This document shows, in pieces, positions 1 through 13,000 of a stretch of 64,000 nt of DNA. Numbering within the stretch: the stretch's first letter is position 1; the number at the start of each line of letters is the position of its first letter. The notes beneath the pieces were generated by a model that ran no database searches, was not told where the DNA came from, and saw nothing but the letters and a program-made list of their open reading frames with translations. The translations under genes and the position numbers were made by a program. The stretch covers positions 8,804,001 to 8,868,000 of the forward strand of contig NC_060019.1 of NCBI RefSeq assembly GCF_021134715.1, read 5' to 3'. The stretch comes from Daphnia pulex. Its lineage: Eukaryota > Arthropoda > Branchiopoda > Diplostraca > Daphniidae.

Positions 1-1051
1 GGAAACAAAAGAAGAAGAAGAAGAAGAAAAGTCATGGACGGATGCAAGTCTAGAGGCGGATCAATTTCTCCGGGTCTCGTTTTTTGATCAAGAGGAATTG
101 TTTTTCTCCTCTTAGCTCCTCCTTATTCCGGCGACAAAAGAATCAGAGGGACCCGAGGAATTATCAATGAAGAGAATATTGATATGGCTGACTCCTCGCG
201 TCCACCACTTGATTGTCGATTCTCCGAGGCGGAATAAGAACGGCTGCAAAACCCCCCCAAAAGTGTTTCCAGCCATCCGAGCTTTTTGTATTTTTTTTTC
301 GTGAGCCAGAGCCTCAACACGCAGTCGAAACAGATTATAATCGGCGTTGGCCAGTCAACGATGACGGGAGAGAAGAGACAAATAAGTCGTTCGAGTTCCA
401 CTTCTTTAATCAATCCCAACGCACAAGTCGCTGGATCGAATAAAAAGGAAAAAAACCAAATCCCGTCCAGCGATATTGTACGCAGCAGAGCACAACTGTT
501 AGTCGCTGCACAAAATGGATGGATGGATGGATGGCCGTAGTGTGTCACGTTTAAAAGAAAAGAAGAAGAAGAAAAGAAAAGAAAAAATGAGCTGTGCCGA
601 TTATCGATTGGATGCCAAACTGATCGCGAGATGGCAGAGAAAACGAAGAAAGACGGAATTCCGGGGGAAATGAAATGCGAGATAACAGATGATGCGCCGA
701 GCTAACGGCCAATAATGCTGGCAAACGTACGACAGGCATACATTACGACGAATATAAGCAGCTTATTAGAACATGGTCTATACTACTAGTCCAGAAGATG
801 ATGAATCCAACGCAGTCTCCAAATGGATGAAGGAGCAAGGAGCTAATAAGAACAGACGCTGGCGATCCAGCCGCGCCAAAGGTAATACCAGCACATTACA
901 CTTTACGGTTAGTACATAAGAGCCACTCTTGCTGGGCTATATATTAATTAATAATTACTTACACTACTTACGTAGTGTAACGGCGAGAAAAACAAGGAAA
1001 AATACTTACGTTTGTTCTAATACTATATAAATATACTACTATACACTATAC
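1..1051 (-). other. NaV2 intron 3 sequence (5' part), no exon seen
   Basis: This is the intron following the S4 exon and runs off the window start. I looked for the S4-S5 linker and S5 of domain I on the minus strand and did not find it. The stretch holds purine-rich simple sequence and TATA-like AT runs only. Confidence 0.6.
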
Positions 1052-4000
1052 CTGGGATGATGGAAACGGTTTTGAGTGCCCGGAGTACGCGGAAAGTTCG
1101 CAATCCGGCGAGATTGCCGATCTCGACGGCCAAAGTGGCGTAGCCGGAGAGAATGACGACAAAGTCCAACCAATTCCAAGGGCTGCGCAAATACGTCAGA
1201 CGGTCAAGGACCAGTCCTTTGGCCACGGCTTTGATCACCATTTCACACGAGTAGATGCCCAGAAACACGTACCTATCCAGTGCCCGAGAAACAAAAAACC
1301 CAAAAGTCAAACAATTAATAAAAAAGCCAATCAATCACCATTCCGTATACAAGGTTCATTCATTCCGGGCGGACGAGAGAGAGGAGAACTACTATTACTG
1401 ATGGCACAGATCCATCAGGGTAAGTGTGTGTGTGTCGAAATGACAAGTTAGATGACTGAATTGACGTCATGTTGTCCTGGAAAATCAGGCGGAACAAATA
1501 CGAGAGTGACGCGCATCGTCCATCAGCGTTGATGAGACCCGAAATTTCGCCCGCACTACGTGCAATCCACTCCACATTGATGGGGGGGGGACTCCCCATC
1601 TCTTGGTCGTAACAATTCATTCATTTTGAGCCTTTTGTCTCTGGTTACAAGAGGGAGAGGGGGGGGGGGCTAAAAGAATAGAAAAGTTGAAAGCGGGAAT
1701 TCTCGTCTGCCGCGGGATCAGAAGGTTTCTTTTTTGTTTTCCATCACTAAAAATAAAAAAGTAAAAAAAAAAAAAAGTTGTTGCTTCATCCGTGCTCGGA
1801 GCCTTCCTACGCCAAGCGATCTAATGGCCCTATAACGGCAAAAGGGCAGCGCCCATCGAGGGTCAATAAATAAATTCAAGACGCTCTTTAGGCGACTGCA
1901 CGACCGGTACGGCAGTCGCCCGGTTGACACGATGTCGTCGTCGCTATTTTCGGCTTTGTCACTGGACGTTGACTTTTCACTTCCGTTTTTTTTTTTTTCT
2001 CATTTTATTTTATGACGGGGGAAAAAGACAAGGAAGGGACCGCGGAATGTTTTCAACCTTTTCCGTTTGTGTTTAATATGTTGTTGTTGTTGTTGTTGCA
2101 CTGCAGCAAGCGCATTGGAATTCAATTGATCGACGTCCCACGCACACGGAACGCCAGAATGAAATTTCTCCAAGGTACACACACACTCACAGTCTGAGAG
2201 AGAGAGTGAAGCTCAAGAGAAAATATTGAGATAGAAAAGTGATTACGACTGTGATATTTATACAGACATGTGCACATTCTCGGAATGCTCTCATCTCTTT
2301 TTGTGTTTGTCTGCAATAGCGGGGAAACAAGTGGACCGAGAAAAGCACACACACACACAGTTGCGGATCGTTTGTTATATATGTACATATATACCGGTGG
2401 AACGCCATTCCATCCGTTGTGTGTGTGTGTGTTGGGGCTTTTTTCTTCATCCGTTTGCTGCATGCAGTCAAAAAGAGCAGAAGGAAGAAAGGGAAGGCCA
2501 AAGGGTTGCGTCCTCCCAGCCCGTTGGTGTTGTGGTGTGGCGGCGGCGGCGGTGGCGGCGGACAGTTAAATCAATACTATAGATATTTCTATTATGTCTA
2601 GTGAACACGGCACTCTATAGCTGCAAGGAGGAGAGAGCGGGGGACCAATCCCCGAATTCACGAGTCGACTAACCAAACAAACCACCGCTTTTTGACGGTC
2701 GCCGTATATATTACGAGTACAGTAGTAGACGTTGGGGTGGTAGGGATGAAGGCAGAGATGCAGAGCATATTGGATCGGAATGTCTATACGTTGCTCCCCA
2801 GTTGATGCCCGGGCTAAAAAGGCATTTGCAAACGGGAGCGCCAGGAGATGTTGAACGTTTCGCAACGGCGGGGCTGGCAGCTGGCTGGCCTTGGCAGTGT
2901 GTGAGTGTGGAGCCAACGTTCAAGTTTCCGCCGCCTTTCGCTCTTTTGTTCGGTCGGCCCGGCGAAAAGTTGAAAAGCCGCAACACAAAACAGAGCACAA
3001 CACAAACATACAATCAATGCAGCTCTCTCTCTCTCTCTCTCTTCAATCGTCTCTGCTTTGAACCTGTTATATAGTTTAGCCTATATATTTACACAATGGC
3101 AAAGCTGGAAGGAAATAAAAGGAAAAGGAGCGCGATATTATGACTAGAGAAAAGAAGGAGCTGCTACACACACCGCCAGTCGCGTCGTCGTTCGTGATGG
3201 GCGGGGGCGTCTATAACCAACAGCTCAAAGCTCAAAGCTAAAAAGTCGTATACCACCACCACCGGCTTCATCCACGGCTGCATTACAGGATAGCGGCGGC
3301 GGAGTATATCAGGAGAGAGCCTTGTATATGATAGAGCCAGGACGGCCATCGTCGACGCCAGATCCTAGCAGCAGCTCCTGAATAACTACACCATCTCCTA
3401 AAAAAGTGTCGTCCTTTCAATCCATACGAAAAAACAAACTCTTTCCTTTTCCAGTTGCATTGATTAGCGACGCAGTCAAATGTCACAAAACGGGCCATAG
3501 TCATGTGCAAGAGTCAGTTTCCCCTTTGATTGTCATTGCCAACACTCGACGCGGTGACCGAGCTCAAAGCTCTCAACCCAATTATCACCCCCAAAAGTGA
3601 GCGTGTTGCTTCTGTCAGTTGTGAGCGACGACGTCATCACATTTCTGACGTTGACTCGCGTCTAATAAGGTTAGATACAGTCTAGAAAGTGGGACGACAC
3701 AAAAAGCCGGGTTCCGAAATGGAATCAAAAAATAAAATAAGAGGGGGGCGGCGGCAATCATGAGAGCCTATTAGTATTTTGGATATTGTGTGTACATCAT
3801 ACAGCGAACGAACCACAGCCAGGGAGCGGGAGCTAGATGGCAAAGTGGTGTAGAAGGCTGCTACTGCTGCTGCTGCCATAGATGCCTATTAGCGGATGGC
3901 AATAAAGACAATTTCAGCGTTAAATTGGCGGGAGCTTCAAATTGCTCCTGATGTCTCTAACTAAAAGAAGGAGACTGCTGCTGGGAAACAAAGGAGCGCC

Positions 4001-7000
4001 GCTCGTAAAAAAAAAAAGGCGCATTATTTCTTCTTTCCTCCCTCCTCCTTGTTTTGGAGTGCTGCTGCATGTTTTTGCCTCTTGTTTGCTCCCTTCCCGT
4101 TCACTCCCGTTTTCCCCGCTGCTGTACTACGTAGCGAAGCTGAACGTATATTAATAATGAATGCATGTGTTCCCCCCTCCGTTTGTTTCACCGAGCCAAA
4201 AGAGCTTCACGGCTCGTTGTAATCCCTCCCTTTCTTGCCTCACAGTCTTCTCTCTCTTATATCATTTCCTATCCCATCACGAGGAGCTGGGGCTGTACAC
4301 ACTCTCGCCTTTTTGACCTTTTAGTCTTTCTCTCACTCTCTCTCTCGCTGCGCTCTGTGTGTGTTGGGCTTGATCCTTGATCCTTTTGATCAACGGGCAA
4401 AAGAAGAAGAAGAAGAAGAGGCGAATCTTCCTTCTTTCAGCCCCTCCAGCACGTAGCAGTTGCACTTGCACAGCGTGCGTGTCGTGATGAAAAACAACGG
4501 CCGAAAATAAAAGAAAAATCCCCGCGGAAAGAAAAAGTGCTGAATTATTCGATTGATTGATTGGGAGTACACACACACACACACAAAGGAAGAAGAAAAA
4601 AAAAAGCCATAAAAGATGGAAGAAAATGGACTTACTCGGCCTGTTCTACGGGTTCCGTCATGGCCAGGAAGATGCAGTTGAGCAGGATGGTCGTCATGAC
4701 GACGTAATCAAAATACGGATGTGTCGACAGGTAAATGGCGATGCGCCGGAGCGGATTCCACGGCGAAAACAGGAAGCAGGATCGAGACGCAGAGAAGCGA
4801 TGGATGTAATTCTTCCGGAATCGGTTAGACACCACCACAAACGTCTGTGTCGTAATATAAATCAATATCCCAATTACAATTCACATTCAATATCATATCA
4901 TTCAAACACAAGAAAAGTGGAAATCTATTTCAATCGTATAATAGTGTACTAACACGGGCCAGTGCCCGGTATTGGTTTCTGTTGTTCATCATAGCGTCAA
5001 AGTCAATTGGATATCTATATGCATATAAGAGGCAGAGAGGCAGTGAGGCTTTGGCCTATTCATCCCGTCCGCCTGTCCGCCTGTCCGTCTGACTGTCTGT
5101 TGTGTCTGTCTATCTCATCCACAGGATATCTAACAAGAATGTCCCGCATTGCAGTAGGAGCAACTGCAACAGCTGTAGCAAATCACGTTAGACCCGCTTC
5201 CGCCCGCCATTCACGGACTTGCGCGTCGGAAACGGAGCGCCTCCTCAGCACCGAACCCTGTCACATCATCGACTTATTCGCCATCATCACCAGTCCATCG
5301 ACGAGCGGCTCCTACTACACACACACTGATAAAGACACCAACCGGAAAATATATACAACAACAACAACAACAGGCCAGGGCGGATGAGGTGGCGGGAACA
5401 ACACCACCACCAAATGATGGAATGTGCCCACTCGTCCGCCAAAAGGATTGACCTCCCCCCCCTCGAGGCTGGGACCGGACGACCTCATCAAAGCGTCCGA
5501 GAAACAGCTGATAAAAAAAGATCCGGCCAATCTGATATATCTCCAACCTACTCTATCCGTTTCTAAAAAATAGGGAAGCGGCATGTGTCTATAGATCCAC
5601 CGTCCAGGCTGGACGTGAAAGGGGGGGAACCCGATCCTTTGGCCGTTTGTTGATGTTTATTAACTAGCGTCTGTTGTGTCCGCCTACACGTGCCGATGAC
5701 GTCGGGGTTAATCTTTTTTATTCCGACAGTCGGATGCAAGTTCCGACTAACTAGACGGGGCCAGCGGGTGGGGGTCGATACGGTGGCACGTCGTTATCGT
5801 CCAGTGTTGGGTCCCCTTCACGGAGCGCAGGAGGGAAAAAGAAAAAAAAAAGAGAGAGTCGGAAATAATAGCGGCCAACGGTATTATACAGACTAGAATG
5901 GACGTCCGACCAGCCAAGTCATATTCCGACTTGATGTTTGGGCGCGCTTATTATTGTCATGCCAATGCTGCGACTGTTGTGTGCACCAGACTGGGTTGAC
6001 TGGGCAGGGACAGGTTGGGGGGAGGGAAACAGCCGGGCAGAGATGGGAAGAAGAAAAGGCAAGGATCCAACAATAGAATTCTCCACGGCGTCATTGTGAA
6101 AACGCTGTTGAGACTGAAGGGATTGAGAGGAATTGATGGTCATACACATAAAAGAAATATACACACACACAAGACATGGAGGGGGGCAAATATGCGCGGG
6201 GCGGTAGATATGAGGGGAGGGAGGGCATTGTTGATGACGCCATATGGCCGTGGTGGTGGTGCAAGAGCGGATCATCGGCTCATTAAAAACAACCGGACGC
6301 CAGGGATATGGCACGGCCTCCTATTCTCGACTCCTTGACTCGTGTCGTCCTATACATCTACTACACTAGGCTATTAAAGTCTATAGACTAAAGGCAATGA
6401 GCTCCTGTCGGTTCCTCTCCTTTTTTTCCTCACCGGGCGTTCAAGAGCAGCAGAGTGGAGCAGCAGCAACACTCGGCTGATTGATTGAAATGGGAGGCTG
6501 AAGAACCCAAAACCGGAGGGGGAGGAAAAGAATACGGGAGCCAATGCAAACAAACAAACAAGCCAACCATGAACGAGCCATCAGCAGCTATTTACATCTA
6601 CAACGCAAATTACAATCGAGCAGCAGCAACAACAACAGAAGATATATAAAACAAAAGCATTTTCTTCTGGTGATGACGGGGGAGGATAAAATTGGCCTTT
6701 AAAACATGGCCACTTGGATAACAGTGTCATCATCTATCGTTTTATGGTCGGGGCCGTTGTAAAAACTTGGATTTCGGGCCCCCCGTAAAGTACTACATCC
6801 GGTAAAAGGCTATTAGGTATTGACCATTATTCCGGATATCGATCGACAAGCGGTTAAAACAAAGAACGTGACCACCACAGCAGCAGCAATGTGTGACCGC
6901 TTGCAAAATATGATCAACAACGACAACCAAAAAATAAAGGGGGGAAAAACAAGTTTCGAATTGACTGTGTGTGTTGTCCATTTGCGCTGGTATTGTTAAA

Positions 7001-10000
7001 TCGCTATGACTATATCAAAGACGGACCGCGGGGTAGCAGGTCAATCAGTATTGAGTCAGTCTCATTTATATGTCAGGCCGGTAAGCAGATCTGTAAGCCA
7101 GAAAAAGGGGCGGAGTCAAGACATCGGGATTGACTGATATGAAGACAGCAGCAGCAGCTGTTTGAAAATGAGAAGATATTGCCGGGCCGGATTTGAGGGG
7201 ATGTATATCCTTTACGCCACGCGACTCCAGCACCGACTCCAGCATTTGCAATATCCGAAAACCGATCTCCCGGACTGATGTGACCGGCCGAAGAATGATA
7301 GTCTAATGTTTGAAAACAGCTCTCATCCACCCCGTTTTCACTTAGATATCTGCCGACAATCTCCTGCGCCGCAAAGGTCTTATTTGACTGCGATGGATAG
7401 ATCCCAGAAAATGGGGCCGGCTTCTCAATTGAGATTTCGGCGTGTCACGGACCTGTCCAGAGTAGCCGAGAAGAGACGGCCGTGCCGTACGAGCATCAAA
7501 TCGTCTAAACTACACGTAGAGCTGCTGCTGCTGCTGTTACAATGTCCGACAGTCTAACTCGGTTACGTAAAAGGTTACGGTGGATCAAATAGAATCCGGC
7601 GCGCTCCTATCTCAGCATTAAGACGACCTGCCGGAATAATAACAATAAAAGCTATCTCAGAAATCCCACCCCTGTCCAATAGCCGGGCCGACTTGCCCAG
7701 CAGAGCAAAGAGGAAACTGCCGGCAAAGTATATTTTAGTTTGACGACCACACGTAATAGCAAATTGAACCGATCCATTTTCAAATAAACTAACTTGTCTC
7801 TTATTTCCGTGTATAGTTTGCCTGCGGGGGCATGAAAATGCCGGACATGGGCAAACATGGGAGACGGCCCCAAAATCACTAGAGCAGTCTATGCCAAGCT
7901 CCGGAATCTGCACATATTGAAAGAGAGGCCTCCCCCCACCCAAAAAGAAAGAAAGAAACGAATTTCAGTTGTTGTAGAGGGGAGGAGCTATTAGACAGAT
8001 AGATAGGGCCACCTCCTATAGCTGTATTATCAAACTAAAAGGCTGGCCCAGGAGCCCTTGAAAGCTGTCGAGTCGATCTATGCACCCGTGTGTGTACATA
8101 CGTGCTTTTTGCATTATTCAATAACGGTCCAGTGGTAAAAGAAAAAAAAAAAGAAAAGGAGCAGGAGCCGAAAAAAGAGAGAGAAAATGCTCCTGTTTTG
8201 GGGTCCCTCACTTTTCACGAAATGGTCGATCTCTCTCGACGAGTTGGAGAGAGTTCCCCTCTGCCTGTGCAGTGCGCTGTCGTATAGGAAAGGGGGGAGA
8301 TGAGAAAAGAAGAGTTATAAGAGAGAGATAGAACAGGCTACTTACGCCATGGCTCTTTAATGCTGGCAAAGAACTTCTTTGCTGGCAGAAAAGAGGGACG
8401 TGAGCGAGCGTGAATAAAAGAAAAGCAAACGATTTACTGGCGCCACCCAAAGTGTCTCCCCCTCCTCACTATATAACAACTGGGGGGGGGGGGGAGAGCA
8501 GAGACACACGAGGGATAAACAAGAGCATCGGACTCTATAAGAAAGAGGAGGCGGCTCCTTCCAACTTATCCGCCGCTGCGACACATTTAGCGTCCAAACT
8601 GCTTGAAACAACATGATTGCCATTATCTCTTAAGAGGAGCAATTTGGGCGTGGCCTCTACAACAGAAAATTGGGAGGGGGGGGGGGGAATCTGATTCTTT
8701 CTCGGATGAAGATGAAGTGCACAAGTCGGGTCATTTCAATTGCATCAAGTTCCCCCAACCCCTTTTTCCTACTGCCCGCCGGGCTGTCCAGCGGCTGCCA
8801 CACGGCATCAAGTCGAGAATGACTAACGACATTAGAGCCTTCAACTCTGCCTGCAAGGCTAATCAGATGATGAACGTGATACACAAAAGAGGGAGAGGGG
8901 GGGGGGTATCCCAATTGCGAGCTCGCATAGCATCCGAAATAAGACGGGAGTGATTTCAAGTAGACGCGTGCTGGACGACCGGCTACGATCTCTCTCAGCT
9001 CTACTGATTGGTCACTTGACCAAACGGCATCAAAATAATCTCTTTTTCTCGCCATTTGATTCGCTTCTAAATAATGGCCAAAACAAAAGAGTCAAAAGAG
9101 TTGCTTCCCCCCCACTGTTGGTAATAGGCTACATCTCCTCTTGTATTAGCCATCTAATCCGACTGGGCACGAGTCTCTATCTCGACAAGGCCGGCAGAGG
9201 CAATTGAACCGGCTTCGCGTTACACGTAACGGTCTTAGAGTACATTGCAGCCCATTACAGTCGCCATCGTTGTTGTTGTTGCTCAACAGATCCATAAGAA
9301 GGCCACCCAGGATACGGGGATCATCCATCATGATCCATCTGCTACTGGGTTGGAGTCGTGTCACACCAGCAGTCGAGTCCCTCCATCCACCGACACCTCC
9401 TGGCCAATGGTGATCGTCTTTTTTTATTCTTTTTCTCACCGGCTCCCATTACAGAGGGACTAGCCAGCATGCAGGATCGACAATGTTTTAAGAGTCTATA
9501 ACAATAATAACAAGCACGTACACTATGTACAGGCCGTGGGAGGGGGGAGGCATTGAATCGAGCCCGGGCATGAGGTGCCAATTCCTTTCCCCTAGAGCAG
9601 CAGAGTCACTCGACCGAATTGTTGAATTCTCCGACGTCGTCTTATAGAGAGAGTCTCTCGTTTTTTGTTGGGTTTTCCACGTCGTTCGATAAAGTTGCAA
9701 CAACAACAATATACAAAAAGAGAAGAGAAAAAGGGAGACCCAGGGCCACAACGAGCAGCTAAAGAAATCGATAGGCAGCAGCAGCCGACTGGTCTTTCAA
9801 TGTCTGCTGCTGCTGCTGTTGCTGTGCTGTAGACCTATTGAACCGCGACCACCACCATCCATAAACAATGGGAGAGAAAACAGCAACACTTTTCACTGCA
9901 AGAGCAGCAGAAGCAGGAGAGCCTATTGTGTAACACGATTGGAAACTCGCAACTATTCCCAACGACGGGCTGGAAAAAACAAAATCGAAATTGGACGGCC

Positions 10001-13000
10001 AGGTTGTAAGTTGCAGGTTTAAGACGCCGTGAAATGTCTAAGCATCATTATATTCTGATCATTGTTTTACGACACTATCGCCCATCTGAAAAAAATGTGT
10101 AGCAGACGACTGGCCCCTACAGAAAAACCTTTTTTCTTATTTTGTTTTGTTTTTTTACTACTGGCACAATGTCACCGTCGTTATGCCGGGGAGCACTGCA
10201 GTTATGCACTTTGCATCCGCCGTAAGTGTCGTCGACGAAAAGAAGAAAAATAAAGAGCAGTCCAGAGAGACAACCAATAAAACTGCGCACGTTGTTGAGT
10301 CCTTATTAGGTTTTTGGAGTCTCTCTCTACTGGCAGGATCACTAAAAAGGGGGGGGGGGAGGGGGGGAGGGACAAGACTTGAAATACCAACACAACTTGC
10401 ACCGCACGACGTCCATAAAGAAGAAGCTAGGAAAAGCTTTACGCTATCCAAAACATGTCCCGACTTTGCGGTAGTGGATTCTTGTTCGTCGGTCCTGCAG
10501 AGTTGACATCCCTCATCATCACGACACCCACTCGCTGATGCACTGGAGGCTGCCCTGGAGGGGAATTTCTGGTTATCCGCAGCATCAAAAGGATGTATGG
10601 AAACAATAGAAAACATGAAACAAAATCAAATCCGCCATTCAACCACGTTTCGTGCTAGGAAAGTCGGACGGTCATCAGCTCCGGCGTTTCATCAAAATGA
10701 CTCCGCATCTCGGCTCTCATGTAATATAAAACTCTCTATTTCTGGATCAATCATCCGCCCACAGCAAACAGCAGAATAAAACAACAAAAGGAAACGCAAT
10801 AAAATAAAAGTTTCGGAAAAAAAAAACCCGAATCCAGACAACAATCGATAAAAAGAACTCCTTTGACTCTATGTACGCACAGCGATTTCAAATGAAATAA
10901 AAGCTCAACAAGATCCGAATCAGCCGAAATACAATTGAATACTTGAAAAACAATACCGACACTCATTTGCGCTATCCATTTAGGCCGTAAAACTTTGAAG
11001 AAAGTTGAAAGAAAAGAAAAGAAAATCAACCCCGTAAAGTTGCCACACTGAAGAGTTTTTATAGGAGCAAGTTGGACGCGGTACATTGGATAATTGGATT
11101 CAGACCACCGAGTCGCTCGCTATAAGAGATTATAATCAATAGAAAGAAATCATGGAGTCCAACGTAAACAATTGTCAGGGAAAAAAAAAAGACTAGACGC
11201 AACTAATAGCGAGGCGAGCATCATTTGGCTGGGGCTTTATTTATGCTTCGATTCGGTTGCACATCCGTTTCTTTATAGATCACCTAATGGTATGTGTACT
11301 ACTACACATACGGAAGAGGAGGACGACTAAATACGTAGCGCTGTAGGCCGGGTTCGCCCCCTGGGGGGTTGGGTGGTGGTGGGGATATATAACAGCAGTA
11401 CAGTACAGTAGTGGCATCCTAATAATAGTAAGTAATAATAATAATAATAATAAGCCCTTCATACAACTGTGCGTATAGCCTACGGATCCGTACGTCATAG
11501 AAGATTACAATAACACATCACAGGCAAGTATCAGCTGCAACAATAGCCGGAGCAAGAGAGATATCTGGATCCGCAATTTTTGCACAGTCCTCCCAACCCA
11601 GTGCTGGTAATAGCGGATCGATATTCCCCCCAAGCTTCTATCATCATCTGCCTATAATTATCTGCAAGGCCCGGAAAGAATTCGGCGAACAGAGCTGGGG
11701 GGAAATGTCATCCGTCATCTCGGCACTGTCCACCATCTCTTCCATCTTATTCAATCAAATAAAAAGATATCCGTTATCCATTATGTCGTCTCTCTTCTGA
11801 CGACTATGACAAAACAAAAAAGCCCTGCACTCGCAAAAGTCCCTCAGTGGCTTCAGTCGGATCTGATGGCAATAAAAACGGGGCCGTCCAGCACTCCCGC
11901 TCACTGACGGCGCAACACATTATGGACAGCATAGCGGGCAATACATAGGGGTTAAAATAAAATACAGACGACGGTACACATCACCATAAAGAAAAGAAAA
12001 GAAAAAAGTGCCAAAATCGATGGACCTCGCAACAGCCGAGTTTGAGCCAGTGCATGCCTAAGTGGATCTACTAGAGGCGTCAAGAGCGGGCGGCCTGCGC
12101 CCAGCAACTTTGGGCGCGCAAGTACTGTTGAGGATGGCTTTGATTGTTGGGTGGTGGTGACAGTTTCTTTTTTCTCTCTTACAACAACAAGACATGATAA
12201 CACATACGAACCCTTCAGGCGACTTAAAAAAAAATAAGTCCGTGCCACCACTTTTTTAAATTTGTAGCAGACGCTTAGGCAACCACCCGACAATTCTTTT
12301 ATGTCGTCGCCAAAGTTGAGAGCCTGGGCGGATGAAAACCGCCCAGCCTTTTTAAATTGGCGAATCGTTTTGGAAGGGGGGTGGGGAAATTGTCTTCAAG
12401 TCGAGTCGTTAAATTTACGGACAATTGGCAGATGGGTGGGAAAGGCCGAAAGAAAAGCGGCCGAGCCTCGGCCGAGTGAGTGAGCGACCGACGTCTGTCC
12501 GTCTCAATCGATCCGCGATTGACCTTTTATATGTAGCGGATGGGATTGGCGGAAGAAAAAAAGAGAAAAAAAGGGGGGAAAAAAAGAGCGTCCCACCCGA
12601 CACACAAAATAGACTGGCTGGCCCCAATTCCCGTCTATAAATATACAGCACCACACGCGGATTGATCAGCAGTTGCTTTTCTTTTCTCCACCAGGGGCTG
12701 GCCGCCCCAGCACAAACTCACGCACTTACAAACACGCAATTGATAAGAAATGGACGTCCGACGAGGTAGGGACTGACGTTGATTCATTCATTCATTACGA
12801 CACGTTAGCCGGAAAAAAAAGGGGAGAAATGTACAACTTTGTCAATGCCCTACGTGGACGGGCGCTATAGAAGGAAAATAAAGAAACGGAACGAGAAATA
12901 TGATGGCGGCATCGGCCATCTATTTTGATTCATCATCCGACCCGACCCGACATTGCACACAAAAGATGCGGTTGCACATCTTTGCGGTGAGGTCCCAACT

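Noticed and set aside
9180..9230. GGTTCAATTGCC on the minus strand resembling a tRNA B box
   Set aside because: No matching A box or acceptor-stem pairing at tRNA distances.
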